Below, one piece after another: positions 36,725 through 45,356 of a stretch of DNA of 64,000 nucleotides. The position numbers were made by a program, and so were the translations under genes. The DNA is taken from positions 30,930-94,929 of the forward strand of contig CACWFY010000003.1 in the NCBI GenBank assembly GCA_902760345.1. Reading direction: 5' to 3'. How positions within the stretch are numbered: position 1 is the first letter of the stretch; the number at the start of each line of letters is the position of its first letter. The notes under the pieces were generated by a model. That model was not told where the DNA came from. It did no database searches and was given only the letters and a program-made list of their open reading frames with translations. The DNA is from an uncultured Bacteroidales bacterium (GTDB lineage Bacteria > Bacteroidota > Bacteroidia > Bacteroidales > Bacteroidaceae).

Positions 36725-37668
36725 AAGCACTACATGTATGGACACTGGCAGCCGCCACCGTTGCCCTGACGGTAATGACGGCATGTGGCTCTTCGCGTGG
36801 ACTGGGCCGCAGGTCGGCACCATCCGACGACCAGTCGGTAATGACCGTTGCGCCAAGCTATGAGAAGTCTGCACAGAATAACGACCAGCAGGCAACTGTC
36901 GCTACAGCGCCTGCAGAACAGGTCGACACCCTACAGCGGGAACAGTTCCTGCAGAAAGTCAACGACAATGCACAGCACGCCCGCTTCCTCACGTCAAAGG
37001 TGAAGTTCTCGGTTTCTGTCGGCAATCGCGAGATGACGCTCACCGGCAACCTGAAGATGAAGCGCGACGATGTCATCCGCCTGCAGCTGATGGCCTTCGG
37101 ATTCGTCGAGGCAGGCCGTCTGGAGTTTACTCAGGACTATGTGCTCATCGTCGACCGTATCAACAAACAGTATCTGCAGGTGCCCTACAAACATCTGGAT
37201 TTCCTGCGAAACAGCGGTATCGACTTCAATATGCTGCAGGCCCTCTTCTGGAACGAGCTCTTCCAGCCCGGCAAGGGTCGTCTGACCGACCGTCAGCTGA
37301 AGAAATTCGAGACACAGAGCAGCTCAGACGAGAATATCGTCATCTCGCTGGAGAGCGACAAACTCTCCTACCGTTGGCTGGCTGACAAGGCTAACCAGCG
37401 TGTAAAGATGGCCAACGTGCTGTATAACGATCGCTATCGTGGCAACTACCAGCTGAACTGGGACTATGACGACTTCAAGACCATCAATCGCAAGTATTTC
37501 CCCCACCAGCATAAGGTGACGTTCACTACCCCCGACCGTGAGGTGAAGTTCGATATGATACTGAACTACGTGGGTTCTGACGATGACTGGGAGACACGTA
37601 CCGTGTTGCCCGGCAAGTATCGTCAGATGCCTGTCGACGAGATTCTCCGCCGCTTTATGTCACTATAA
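36721..37668 (+). CDS. DUF4292 lipoprotein (LolB-like fold expected)
   Basis: A 315-residue lipoprotein: lipobox region VALTVMTACGSS with the acylated cysteine at residue 22, a low-complexity linker, then a DUF4292 domain (about 75-300) recognised by VGNREMTLTGNLKMKRDD and the QLMAFGFVEAGRLEFT strands, a fold related to LolA/LolB lipoprotein carriers. It overlaps the TPR gene by ATGA and is 9 nt before the EnvC-like gene, a combination conserved in Bacteroidota. Function unproven; transfer of lipids or lipoproteins is a reasonable guess. Confidence 0.85.
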   Translation: MKALHVWTLAAATVALTVMTACGSSRGLGRRSAPSDDQSVMTVAPSYEKSAQNNDQQATVATAPAEQVDTLQREQFLQKVNDNAQHARFLTSKVKFSVSVGNREMTLTGNLKMKRDDVIRLQLMAFGFVEAGRLEFTQDYVLIVDRINKQYLQVPYKHLDFLRNSGIDFNMLQALFWNELFQPGKGRLTDRQLKKFETQSSSDENIVISLESDKLSYRWLADKANQRVKMANVLYNDRYRGNYQLNWDYDDFKTINRKYFPHQHKVTFTTPDREVKFDMILNYVGSDDDWETRTVLPGKYRQMPVDEILRRFMSL

Positions 37669-37677
37669 CCCCGACGA

Positions 37678-39159
37678 ATGAAGCAAAGAATCTGGTTGAT
37701 ACTCGTCCTTTTAGCATTTGTCACTGCTACGCCTTATGCGCAGCAGCGCAGCAAGGTTCGTACTACTACCCAGAAGACCCAGAAGTCCAATAGGACCAAT
37801 AAGTCCAATGGGACCAATAGGACCAAGAAGAATAAGAAAGCCGCCGCTTCCGCTACTCCTACCGTACAGTCGTTGCAGAACCAGCGCCAACAGATACAGA
37901 AACAGATTAAGGAGCAGGAGCGTCGTCTGGCCTCGTCACAACAGGACGTAAAGAAACGCCTGCAGACGTTGATGGTAATCAATAACGAGATTGCCGGCAA
38001 GCGCCGTACCATCGATACCATCCGTCACGACATCGTCACGCTCGATGATAATATCGAGCATTTGGGCATACAGCTCGACGAGTTGCAGGCACAGCTGGCC
38101 GAGTGTAAGCAACGCTACGTCAAGTCGATGCGTTACATGCACCGCAACCGTTCGGCACAGAGTCAGATGATGTTCATCTTCAGTGCCGACAACCTGACGC
38201 AGATGGTGCGTCGCCTGCGTTTTATGCGCGAATATGCTGCCTATCAGCATGTACAGGGCGACGAGGTGAAGACGCAGCAGGAGGCCGTCAATAGCAAGTT
38301 CCAGGAACTGAACCGGGCCAAGAGTCAGAAGACCGTCCTGCTGGCTAAAGGTGAGCGCGAGCGTATCGCCCTCGAAGACAAGCAGGCAGAACAGCAGAAT
38401 GTTGTGAAGACCCTGCAGAAGGAACAGAAGACCATTCAGGGCATCATTGCCCAGCAGAAGAAAAAAGATGCTGCACTGAATGCGCAGATCGACCGTTTGA
38501 TTGCTGAAGAGATAGCCCGCCAGAAGGCACGTGCTGCTGCAGAGGCTAAGCGTAAGGCAGAGGCAGCTGCCCGTGAGCGTCGTCTGGCCGAGGCCCGTGC
38601 CCGTGAGGAGGCTGCCAAGGCGAAGGCGTTGGCTGCCAAGAGTAAGAAGGAGAAGGAAGATGCCGAGCGGTCAGTGCGTGAGGCTGAGGAGAATCGTAAG
38701 GCCGAGGAGCGTCGCGTAGAGCGTGCCCCGCTGACCATGCCCTCAGAGGATGTGCGCATCAGCGGCAATTTCGAGAGTAATCGTGGACGTCTGCCGATGC
38801 CTATCACGGGGCCTTATCGGGTTGTCAGCCACTTCGGACAGTATAATGTCGAGGGCTTGCACGGTGTTACGCTCGACAACAAGGGTATCAATATCCGTGG
38901 AGAACAGGGTGCCCAGGCACGTAGTATCTTCGATGGTGAGGTTAGCGCCGTGTTCAGCTTCGGTGGTACCATGGTCGTCATGGTGCGCCATGGCAGCTAT
39001 ATCTCCGTCTACTGCAACCTTTCAAGCGTCAGCGTTCATCGTGGTCAGAAGGTTTCTACGCGTCAGATTCTCGGACGTGTTGCCGGCGATAACATTCTCC
39101 AGTTCCAGTTGCGCCGCGAGACAGCGAAGCTCAATCCGGAATCGTGGCTGGGCCGGTAA
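37678..39159 (+). CDS. envC: EnvC-like murein hydrolase activator (degenerate LytM)
   Basis: A 493-residue periplasmic protein: signal peptide, a Lys/Asn/Thr-rich segment, two long coiled-coil regions (about 60-250 and 260-350, the latter Ala/Arg/Glu-rich) and a C-terminal LytM domain from PMPITGPYRVVSHFG. The LytM zinc-binding residues are missing: the H-x-H position reads ILQFQLRR and the usual YAHL is YCNL. This is the EnvC/NlpD situation, where the domain activates amidases instead of cutting peptidoglycan. Residues about 36-50 (SNRTNKSNGTNRT) are encoded by a 9-bp repeat array. Confidence 0.88.
   Translation: MKQRIWLILVLLAFVTATPYAQQRSKVRTTTQKTQKSNRTNKSNGTNRTKKNKKAAASATPTVQSLQNQRQQIQKQIKEQERRLASSQQDVKKRLQTLMVINNEIAGKRRTIDTIRHDIVTLDDNIEHLGIQLDELQAQLAECKQRYVKSMRYMHRNRSAQSQMMFIFSADNLTQMVRRLRFMREYAAYQHVQGDEVKTQQEAVNSKFQELNRAKSQKTVLLAKGERERIALEDKQAEQQNVVKTLQKEQKTIQGIIAQQKKKDAALNAQIDRLIAEEIARQKARAAAEAKRKAEAAARERRLAEARAREEAAKAKALAAKSKKEKEDAERSVREAEENRKAEERRVERAPLTMPSEDVRISGNFESNRGRLPMPITGPYRVVSHFGQYNVEGLHGVTLDNKGINIRGEQGAQARSIFDGEVSAVFSFGGTMVVMVRHGSYISVYCNLSSVSVHRGQKVSTRQILGRVAGDNILQFQLRRETAKLNPESWLGR
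37784..37828 (+). repeat. 9-bp tandem repeat inside the envC-like gene
   Basis: Five units: AGTCCAATA, GGACCAATA, AGTCCAATG, GGACCAATA, GGACCAAGA. Same family as 17200-17244 (AATRGGNCC rotation). Being a multiple of three it keeps the frame and encodes an S/T-N-R/K/G triplet repeat. Confidence 0.9.
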
Positions 39160-39160
39160 T

Positions 39161-39192
39161 TCGAAATATCGACATTTTGTCATTCCGAAATC
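39161..39192. repeat. 8-bp degenerate repeat between convergent envC and argE-like genes
   Basis: Units TCGAAATA, TCGACATT, TTGTCATT, CCGAAATC. It occupies the short spacer and the end of the M20 gene. Confidence 0.55.
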
Positions 39193-40232
39193 AGTTCCAC
39201 ATAAGTGGCGATGGCCTTTTGGATTTCACTGACGCAAATATACTCGTCAGCACGATGACTGCGGCTGCTCTCACCGGGTCCGAGTTTGAACGACGGAAAC
39301 GGCATGAGCGCCTGGTCGCTGAGCGTCGGCGAACCAAACGGTACCATTCCCATACGGATGCATTTCTGTACCAGCGGGTGGCCTACGGGGATGTGCGAGG
39401 ACGACAGACGGAACGAGCGGGCCGTTAGCTCGCACTTCTTCATGTGCTTCTGCAGGAAGGCGAAGAGGAATTCGTTCTGGTAGTGCTCGTTGGTGCGCAC
39501 GTCGATGACGAAGCGGCACTCGTCGGGCACGACATTATGCTGTGTGCCACTGTTTATCACCGTTACCGTCATCTTCGTATTTCCCAGCAACATGCTCTTC
39601 TTTGTAAAGCGATAGTCGCGCAGCCATACGAGGTCGTCAAGGGCTTCGTAGATGGCATTCACCCCCTCTTCGCGTGCCGCATGGCCGCTCTTGCCATGGG
39701 CCACACCGTCGATGACCATCAGTCCTTTCTCGGCAATGGCGGGTTGCAGTCCCGTCGGCTCACCAACGATAGCCACATCGATGTGGGGTAACTGAGGCAA
39801 GGCCAGCCGGAAACCGTTCTCACCGCTGACCTCCTCTTCGCACGACGCTAAATATACCAAATTGTACTGCGTGCTTTTGCCACGCAGCAACCGATATGCC
39901 TGCAGCAGACTTACCAAGCCGCCACCGCAGTCGTTGCTTCCCAGACCATATAGCATGTCACCCTCACGCGTCGCCGTAAAGGGGTCACGCGTCCATGTAC
40001 TGACAGGTTTGACTGTGTCGATGTGGGCGTTGAGCAATAGCGTGGGCTTTTGCTCGTCGATGTCTTCATACACCAGCAGATTGTTGCCAATACGCTGACA
40101 GGGTAGGCCGCAGTTCTCGGTGAAATGGGCTAAAATGTCGGCTGCCGCCCCTTCGTCGCGGCTCACCGATGGCGTCTGGATAAGCTGACTGAGCAGTTCT
40201 ACCGCCTCGTTGGTATAGTTTTGAATTTCCAT
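39180..40232 (-). CDS. argE: M20-family deacylase, ArgE/DapE type (likely acyl-ornithine deacetylase)
   Basis: A 350-residue metallopeptidase-fold amidohydrolase. Zinc and catalytic motifs are visible: NAHIDTVKP (His and Asp), SNDCGGG, the EEE of SCEEEVSGENG and GEPT, with a SHRADEYI histidine at the end. The length and wording match the Bacteroidota ArgE branch, which in this phylum can act on N-succinyl-ornithine because their arginine pathway uses succinylated intermediates. No other arg gene is nearby, so the substrate is inferred. The ATG at 40232 is preferred to a GTG at 40238. Confidence 0.8.
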   Translation of the reverse strand: MEIQNYTNEAVELLSQLIQTPSVSRDEGAAADILAHFTENCGLPCQRIGNNLLVYEDIDEQKPTLLLNAHIDTVKPVSTWTRDPFTATREGDMLYGLGSNDCGGGLVSLLQAYRLLRGKSTQYNLVYLASCEEEVSGENGFRLALPQLPHIDVAIVGEPTGLQPAIAEKGLMVIDGVAHGKSGHAAREEGVNAIYEALDDLVWLRDYRFTKKSMLLGNTKMTVTVINSGTQHNVVPDECRFVIDVRTNEHYQNEFLFAFLQKHMKKCELTARSFRLSSSHIPVGHPLVQKCIRMGMVPFGSPTLSDQALMPFPSFKLGPGESSRSHRADEYICVSEIQKAIATYVELISE

Positions 40233-40240
40233 AATCACTG

Positions 40241-40248
40241 CAAAGATA
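40241..40248 (-). promoter_or_regulatory. -7 element TATCTTTG for the argE-like gene
   Basis: TAnnTTTG match ending 8 nt before the ATG at 40232; leader expected to be a few bases. Confidence 0.55.
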
Positions 40249-40254
40249 TAAAAT

Positions 40255-40289
40255 AATTCTTAATTCTTAACTCTTAATTCTTAATTTAT
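40255..40289. repeat. 7-bp tandem repeat between divergent promoters
   Basis: Five units: AATTCTT, AATTCTT, AACTCTT, AATTCTT, AATTTAT. Located between the argE-like and acyl-CoA synthetase promoters, as the 6844-6878 array is between efp and rpmH. Confidence 0.85.
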
Positions 40290-40292
40290 TTG

Positions 40293-40300
40293 TACCTTTG
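40293..40300 (+). promoter_or_regulatory. -7 element TACCTTTG for the acyl-CoA synthetase operon
   Basis: Perfect TAnnTTTG, 26 nt before the ATG at 40327. Confidence 0.7.
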
Positions 40301-40326
40301 CACCTAATTAATAAATAGAGAGAGCT

Positions 40327-42135
40327 ATGCAGACCAATTATCACATGTCAGTGCTGGTGCACGAACAGGCCAAGAAGTATGGTGACCGCGAGATGCTGAT
40401 TTATCAGGACTTCGGTGGAACGGAGTGGAAATCGCTCAGTTGGAAGCAGGTGTCGGCAATCGTTATGCAGGTAAGTAACGCCCTATTGAACCTCGGTGTC
40501 AAGCCCCAGGAGAACGTCGGCGTATTTTCGCAGAACTCCGTACAGTACCTCGAGTGCGACTTTGGTGCATGGGGTATCCGTGCGGTGACCATCCCGTTCT
40601 ATGCCACCAGCTCGGAACAGCAGATACAGTTTATGGTCAACGATGCCAAGGTGCGCTTCCTGTTTGTCGGCGAGCAGGAACAGTACGATAAGTCCCGCCG
40701 CATCGTCTCGCTCTGTCCGACGCTCGAGCGTATCATCGTGTTCGACCCTGCCGTACATATCTCGTCACACGATCCTAACGCCATCTATTTCAGCGACTTC
40801 CTGAAGCTTGGCGAGAACCTGCCGCGCCAGACGGAGGTCGATAAGCTAATGAAGGAAGCCTCGTTCGACGACATTGCCAACATCCTGTATACCAGTGGTA
40901 CTACTGGCGACTCAAAGGGTGTCATCCTGACGCACGGACAGTTTAATGCCGCCATGGTGGCCAATGCGAAGTGTGTGCCGGTGAACGAGAACGACCGCAT
41001 CATGAACTTCCTCCCCTATACGCACATCTTCGAGCGCGGCTGGGCCATCCTCTGTCTCTATGCCGGTGCCCGCATGATTGTCAACACGCACCCGCTGGAT
41101 GTCCAGCAGTCTATGCGTATGACGCACCCGACGTGTATGTCGGCCGTGCCCCGCTTCTGGGAAAAAGTGTATATGGGTGTCATGGATAAGATCGAGCATG
41201 CGAGTGCCGTCCAGCGCAAGCTGTTCCGTCACGCCCTGGCCGTAGGTCGCAAACATAATATCGAGTATCTCAGCCGTGGTAAGAAGCCACCCTTGGCGCT
41301 GCATGTGGAATACGAGATGCTCAACCGCACTGTCTTCTCGCTGGTACGCAAGGAGCTGGGTCTGGAGAATGCCCACTTCTTCCCCACGGCAGGTGCTGCC
41401 GTCAGTGCCCACGTGGAGGAATTTGTCCATTCCATCGGCATCAACATGGTGGTGGGCTATGGTCTCACCGAGTCGTTGGCCACCGTCAGCTGTAACCATC
41501 TGGGCAAGCCCTGGACGGTAGGCGGCGTGGGTATACCTATCGAGGGTATCGATATCAAGGTCAGCGAAGAGGGCGAGATTCTTCTCAAGGGTCCGACGAT
41601 TACCCGTGGCTACTACAACCGTGACGACCTGACTAAGCAGGCCTTTACCGATGATGGCTACTTCCGCACAGGCGATGCCGGCTATCTGAAGAATGGTGAA
41701 TTGTTCCTGACGGAGCGCATCAAGGATCTCTTCAAGACGTCGAACGGCAAGTATATCGCTCCGCAGATGATCGAGTCGAAGCTGTTGGTCGACAAGTACA
41801 TCGACCAGATATGCCTTATTGCCGACCAGCGCAAGTTCGTCTCGGCACTCATCGTGCCTGTCTATGCGCTCTTGGAAGAGTATGCTCGTGCCCACGGCAT
41901 CAGTTTTGAGAACCGTGAGCAGCTCTGTGCCGATCCACGCATCATCGAGATGATGAAGGAGCGCATTGACACCCTGCAGCAACAGCTGGCCCACTACGAA
42001 CAGGTGAAGCGCTTCACCCTGCTGCCCCACCACCTGTCGATGGAGAAGGGCGAGCTGACGAACACGCTGAAGATTCGCCGCCGCGTGCTCAACGAAAACT
42101 ATAAGGAACAAATCGACGCGATGTACGCCGAATAA
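40327..42135 (+). CDS. fadD: Long-chain acyl-CoA synthetase (AMP-forming)
   Basis: A 602-residue adenylate-forming enzyme that activates fatty acids with ATP and CoA. The AMP-binding signature YTSGTTGDSKGVILTHG (near residue 187), the GYGLTES motif and the hinge/late motifs YFRTGDAGYL and LTERIKDLFKTSNGKYIAP are present. Length is typical of the Bacteroidota long-chain group. First gene of an operon with prfB (6 nt later), a micro membrane protein and the CYTH gene. The link between fatty acid activation and RF2 is probably not functional. Confidence 0.93.
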   Translation: MQTNYHMSVLVHEQAKKYGDREMLIYQDFGGTEWKSLSWKQVSAIVMQVSNALLNLGVKPQENVGVFSQNSVQYLECDFGAWGIRAVTIPFYATSSEQQIQFMVNDAKVRFLFVGEQEQYDKSRRIVSLCPTLERIIVFDPAVHISSHDPNAIYFSDFLKLGENLPRQTEVDKLMKEASFDDIANILYTSGTTGDSKGVILTHGQFNAAMVANAKCVPVNENDRIMNFLPYTHIFERGWAILCLYAGARMIVNTHPLDVQQSMRMTHPTCMSAVPRFWEKVYMGVMDKIEHASAVQRKLFRHALAVGRKHNIEYLSRGKKPPLALHVEYEMLNRTVFSLVRKELGLENAHFFPTAGAAVSAHVEEFVHSIGINMVVGYGLTESLATVSCNHLGKPWTVGGVGIPIEGIDIKVSEEGEILLKGPTITRGYYNRDDLTKQAFTDDGYFRTGDAGYLKNGELFLTERIKDLFKTSNGKYIAPQMIESKLLVDKYIDQICLIADQRKFVSALIVPVYALLEEYARAHGISFENREQLCADPRIIEMMKERIDTLQQQLAHYEQVKRFTLLPHHLSMEKGELTNTLKIRRRVLNENYKEQIDAMYAE

Positions 42136-42141
42136 AAGTAT

Positions 42142-43263
42142 ATGATAACACAAGATCAATTAAAGGATGTGCTTGACCGTGCGGACGCACTGTACAAGTA
42201 CTTGAAGATAGACGAGAAACGCATGGAGTACGAGGAGGAGGATCTTCGTACCCAGGCTCCTGACTTCTGGGAGGACCAGAAGCGTGCCGAGGAACAGATG
42301 AAGAAGGTAAAGGGCATCAAACGATGGCTCGACGACTACCAGGAGGTTCGCACTGCTGCCGACGAGTTGCAGCTGGCTTTCGACTTCTACAAGGAGGAGA
42401 TGGTGACCGAGGAAGAGGTCGACGAGGGCTATCGTCATGCCATCACCGCCATCGAGGCCCTCGAGTTGCGCAACATGCTGCGCCAGAAGGAGGACCCCAT
42501 GGATGCCGTGCTGAAGATTAATAGTGGTGCCGGAGGTACCGAGGCACAAGACTGGGCACAGATGCTCATGCGTATGTACCAGCGCTGGGCCGAGGCTCAC
42601 GGTTATAAGGTGTCTATCGCCAACCTGCAGGACGGCGACGAGGCCGGCATTAAGAGCGTTACCATGCAGATTGAGGGTGGCGAATATGCCTATGGCTACT
42701 TGAAGAGCGAAAATGGTGTGCACCGTTTGGTGCGCGTCAGTCCTTACAATGCCCAGGGCAAGCGTATGACGTCGTTCGCCTCCGTCTTCGTATCACCGCT
42801 GGTCGACGATACCATCGAGGTGTATGTCGACCCTGCCAAGCTGTCATGGGACACGTTCCGCAGCTCGGGTGCCGGCGGTCAGAACGTCAACAAAGTAGAG
42901 TCAGGTGTCCGCCTGCGCTACTGGTATACCGACCCCGATACCGGCGAAGAAGAGGAAATCCTCATCGAGAATACTGAGACGCGCGACCAGCCCAAGAACA
43001 AGGAGCGTGCCATGGCCCTGCTGCGCTCACAGCTCTACGACCGTGCCATGCAAAAGCGTTTAGAGGCACAGGCAAAGATCGAGGCAGGCAAGAAGAAGAT
43101 AGAGTGGGGCAGTCAGATTCGCTCGTATGTCTTCGACGACCGCCGCGTAAAAGACCATCGCACCAACTTCGAGACCCATGACGTAGATAGCGTGATGAAT
43201 GGCAAAATCGACGATTTCATCAAGGCATACCTCATGGAATTCCCCTCTAATGATGAAGAGTAA
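42142..43263 (+). CDS. prfB: Peptide chain release factor 2 (no programmed frameshift)
   Basis: A 373-residue RF2 that ends translation at UGA and UAA. The GGQ loop (SSGAGGQNVNKVESG) is intact and the stop-recognition tripeptide is SPY (in VRVSPYNAQGK) where E. coli has SPF. The frame runs uninterrupted from the ATG; around codon 22, where most bacteria have an internal TGA and a +1 shift site, this gene reads TAC TTG AAG ATA GAC without CTTTGA. RF2 here should therefore not be autoregulated by frameshifting. Confidence 0.96.
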   Translation: MITQDQLKDVLDRADALYKYLKIDEKRMEYEEEDLRTQAPDFWEDQKRAEEQMKKVKGIKRWLDDYQEVRTAADELQLAFDFYKEEMVTEEEVDEGYRHAITAIEALELRNMLRQKEDPMDAVLKINSGAGGTEAQDWAQMLMRMYQRWAEAHGYKVSIANLQDGDEAGIKSVTMQIEGGEYAYGYLKSENGVHRLVRVSPYNAQGKRMTSFASVFVSPLVDDTIEVYVDPAKLSWDTFRSSGAGGQNVNKVESGVRLRYWYTDPDTGEEEEILIENTETRDQPKNKERAMALLRSQLYDRAMQKRLEAQAKIEAGKKKIEWGSQIRSYVFDDRRVKDHRTNFETHDVDSVMNGKIDDFIKAYLMEFPSNDEE

Positions 43264-43286
43264 TTAATAACTAAAATAATACAACT

Positions 43287-43427
43287 ATGAAAAAAAGTAA
43301 TGCAAAGCGTGAGGCCTGGCAGAAGAAGCAGGAGGAGCAGGGTAAGAAAGTCGTGATGTGGATCTTTGGAGCACTCATTGTGCTCGCCATCATCTACCTG
43401 GTCTGGACCTTCTCAATGATGGCCTGA
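43287..43427 (+). CDS. 46-residue single-pass membrane protein
   Basis: A small gene, 23 nt after prfB and overlapping the CYTH gene start by one base (TGATG). The protein starts MKKSNAKREAWQKKQEEQGK, a strongly basic cytoplasmic part, followed by a single hydrophobic helix (VVMWIFGALIVLAIIYLVW, residues 22-40). Positive-inside topology is clear. The start ATG has a purine-poor but A-rich leader as usual here. No family recognised; co-translation with prfB and CYTH genes and clean topology support a real gene. Confidence 0.75.
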   Translation: MKKSNAKREAWQKKQEEQGKKVVMWIFGALIVLAIIYLVWTFSMMA

Positions 43428-43906
43428 TGGCGCAGGAAATCGAACGCAAATACCTCGTGCTTGACTCATCGTACAAGCACGAGGCTTATTCTTCCAGTCA
43501 CGTCCGCCAGGGCTATCTCTGCAGCGACCGTGGCAAAACGGTACGTATACGCCTTCGCGACGACCGTGCCTATATCACCATCAAAGGACCCTCGCTCGAT
43601 GGCGGCCTCTCTCGCTATGAGTTTGAACAGGAGATACCCTTCGAGGATGGCGAGAAGATGATGTCGCTCTGTCAGGAGGGACTTATCGACAAAACCCGCT
43701 GGCTCGTCCGTTCGGGCGATCACACCTTCGAAGTTGACGAATTTCATGGCGACAACGAAGGACTGGTCGTGGCTGAAGTCGAACTCAGAAACCGTGACGA
43801 ACAGCCAATAATTCCCCATTTCATCGGAAAAGAAGTAACAGGCGACCGCCGTTACTATAATGCCCAGCTGTGTGTTAATCCCTATTGTCGTTGGGATAAG
43901 GAATAA
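43427..43906 (+). CDS. CYTH domain protein (triphosphate tunnel metalloenzyme)
   Basis: A 159-residue CYTH protein. The defining EIERKYLV motif is at residues 4-11 and the alternating charged strands of the tunnel follow (VRIRLRDDRAYITIKGP, then YEFEQEIP, EVDEFHG and VVAEVELRN). Family members hydrolyse inorganic triphosphate or similar compounds with Mg2+; the substrate here is unknown. The start overlaps the stop of the 46-residue membrane protein. It converges with the C11 peptidase gene, 4 nt apart. Confidence 0.9.
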   Translation: MAQEIERKYLVLDSSYKHEAYSSSHVRQGYLCSDRGKTVRIRLRDDRAYITIKGPSLDGGLSRYEFEQEIPFEDGEKMMSLCQEGLIDKTRWLVRSGDHTFEVDEFHGDNEGLVVAEVELRNRDEQPIIPHFIGKEVTGDRRYYNAQLCVNPYCRWDKE

Positions 43907-43910
43907 CACT

Positions 43911-45098
43911 CTACCAACCTAAGTCGGCAAGTCCTGCAGCCTGGTACCATGCCATCTTATGGATGTTTTTGTTTTGTATGGCAATGACATCACGAATGTC
44001 CGAGCTATACTTCGACGCATCCATCGGCACATACATGCTCACACCCCCATAGCGCTCTTCGCTAGCGGTGAAGTCACCGGACGTCACATGGTTGGCCCGC
44101 CAGGGATATGCGAACTTCTTATAGGCTACTGCCGCGTTATCAGCCTTGTCAAACACCTGTTTCCACGCTTCGTACTCGTCCGTGGCGGCATGGCGCATCA
44201 TGAAGTCATTCATGTCAATCAGCGTCTTGTCAAAGTAATAGATGAGTCCGCTTACGTCTGGATAGCGGCTGTCAGGCAGGCTGGGCACGAACGATGCCAA
44301 GGCTTTTTTGGTCGCTGCGGCGAGTGCTTCCATAGCACTTGTCCTGATGACCGACAGTGGCACTCTCCAACCGTACATTACTTGGGCGTAATAGGCATCG
44401 GCCATCTGCTGGTAGAAGGTCTCGCTCTTGCTGAACATCGTCGGCACCAGGGTGGAATATGGAGCGCCCTCGCCTGGAATCTCGGCTGGCGAGGCCATGA
44501 TGTAGTTGGTCACGTCTCGCAGTTCGTAGGCACTCTCCACGCTCTGGAAGTCACAGCAGTCGGCAAAGATAAACTCCAGCTTGGGTACTACGGCCAATGC
44601 CTTTGCCATATCGGGAATGTTCATCCACGTTTTACCTCCTGAAGTAGTCAGGCCGTAAGCCCTGCGAGCCTGTGCCGCCTGCTCGTTGTCCTTGTATATC
44701 CACCCGTCGGCATGCCCCCACAGCACCAGTCCGTAGCTGTTGCACGGATAGCGTTGCACCACCTGCTCCATCGCCATCTGCAGCACGCTGGCATCCGACG
44801 ATTTCAGGTCGCTGCCAAATGTTTGCAGTCTGGTGGTGTCACCCTTTGCCACTTCCAGCAGATAAGACCTTTGTCCCCGCTTGTCAACAAACAACACCAG
44901 CTTTTGGTGTTTGTCCAGCTCGCGGCTGCCCGCCATCATTTCCTTGATGTCGTAATTAATATAGCTTGACAGGTCGTTGTCGCCAGCCATATATACCAGC
45001 ACCGCGCGGTCTACATGGTCGTCAGTATCCTCTTGGTCATCGTGACTACAGGCGACAAAGAGCAAAAACCCTGCTATGATAGTGATTATCTGTTTCAT
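43911..45098 (-). CDS. Clostripain-family (C11) peptidase lipoprotein
   Basis: A 395-residue surface or periplasmic lipoprotein: MKQIITIIAGFLLFVACSHD gives a lipobox with the cysteine at residue 17, followed by an acidic linker. The peptidase C11 (clan CD) dyad is visible as GLVLWGHADGW (His) and FADCCDFQSVESAYEL (Cys). These Arg/Lys-specific cysteine proteases act outside the cell. The promoter element lies only 6 nt before the ATG. It stands alone in the minus orientation. Confidence 0.88.
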   Translation of the reverse strand: MKQIITIIAGFLLFVACSHDDQEDTDDHVDRAVLVYMAGDNDLSSYINYDIKEMMAGSRELDKHQKLVLFVDKRGQRSYLLEVAKGDTTRLQTFGSDLKSSDASVLQMAMEQVVQRYPCNSYGLVLWGHADGWIYKDNEQAAQARRAYGLTTSGGKTWMNIPDMAKALAVVPKLEFIFADCCDFQSVESAYELRDVTNYIMASPAEIPGEGAPYSTLVPTMFSKSETFYQQMADAYYAQVMYGWRVPLSVIRTSAMEALAAATKKALASFVPSLPDSRYPDVSGLIYYFDKTLIDMNDFMMRHAATDEYEAWKQVFDKADNAAVAYKKFAYPWRANHVTSGDFTASEERYGGVSMYVPMDASKYSSDIRDVIAIQNKNIHKMAWYQAAGLADLGW

Positions 45099-45104
45099 TG
45101 AGTG

Positions 45105-45112
45105 CAAAGTTA
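45105..45112 (-). promoter_or_regulatory. -7 element TAACTTTG for the C11 peptidase gene
   Basis: TAnnTTTG match ending 6 nt before the ATG at 45098; near-leaderless transcript predicted. Confidence 0.55.
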
Positions 45113-45149
45113 CAGTTTTTTTCTGAAACACAAAACTTTCTTAGTTGAA

Positions 45150-45287
45150 AATGATGTTAACCGCAAGTACGACATCTATGGCCATACGGGTACAGAATAT
45201 TCTCCCTATCAGATTAGTACTGTCTATCAGCCTGCCAACTATCCCAAGTTGAACGAAACCTTCGAAGAAGAGAGTCAGACTCCGTGA
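45150..45287 (+). pseudogene. Possible 3' remnant of a protein-coding gene
   Basis: The open frame ending at 45287 encodes about 45 residues (VNRKYDIYGHTGTEYSPYQI onward, ending EEESQTP) with codon choice like the neighbours, but lacks a plausible start: upstream it merges with the C11 peptidase promoter. It looks like the C-terminus of a lost protein. No family recognised. Confidence 0.35.
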
Positions 45288-45292
45288 GTAGA

Positions 45293-45330
45293 AAGAAAAA
45301 TGGGGGCCGCGCAGATTGCGCAGTCCCCAT
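45293..45330 (-). terminator. Intrinsic terminator of the smalltalk gene
   Basis: On the minus strand TGGGGACTGCGC pairs with GCGCGGCCCCCA around an AATC loop, followed by TTTTTCTTTC. Confidence 0.75.
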
Positions 45331-45356
45331 TCCTAATTCTTAACTCCTAACTCTAA
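45329..45356. repeat. 7-bp tandem repeat at the end of the smalltalk gene
   Basis: Four units ATTCCTA, ATTCTTA, ACTCCTA, ACTCTAA, the same family as 40255-40289, lying between terminator and stop codon. Confidence 0.75.

Noticed and set aside
36167-36895. 242-codon minus-strand frame opposite the TPR gene
   Set aside because: Shadow frame without motif; its 5' part overlaps the next plus-strand gene.
40912-42159. 415-codon minus-strand frame opposite the acyl-CoA synthetase
   Set aside because: Antisense shadow of a clearly conserved enzyme; no motif, no promoter.
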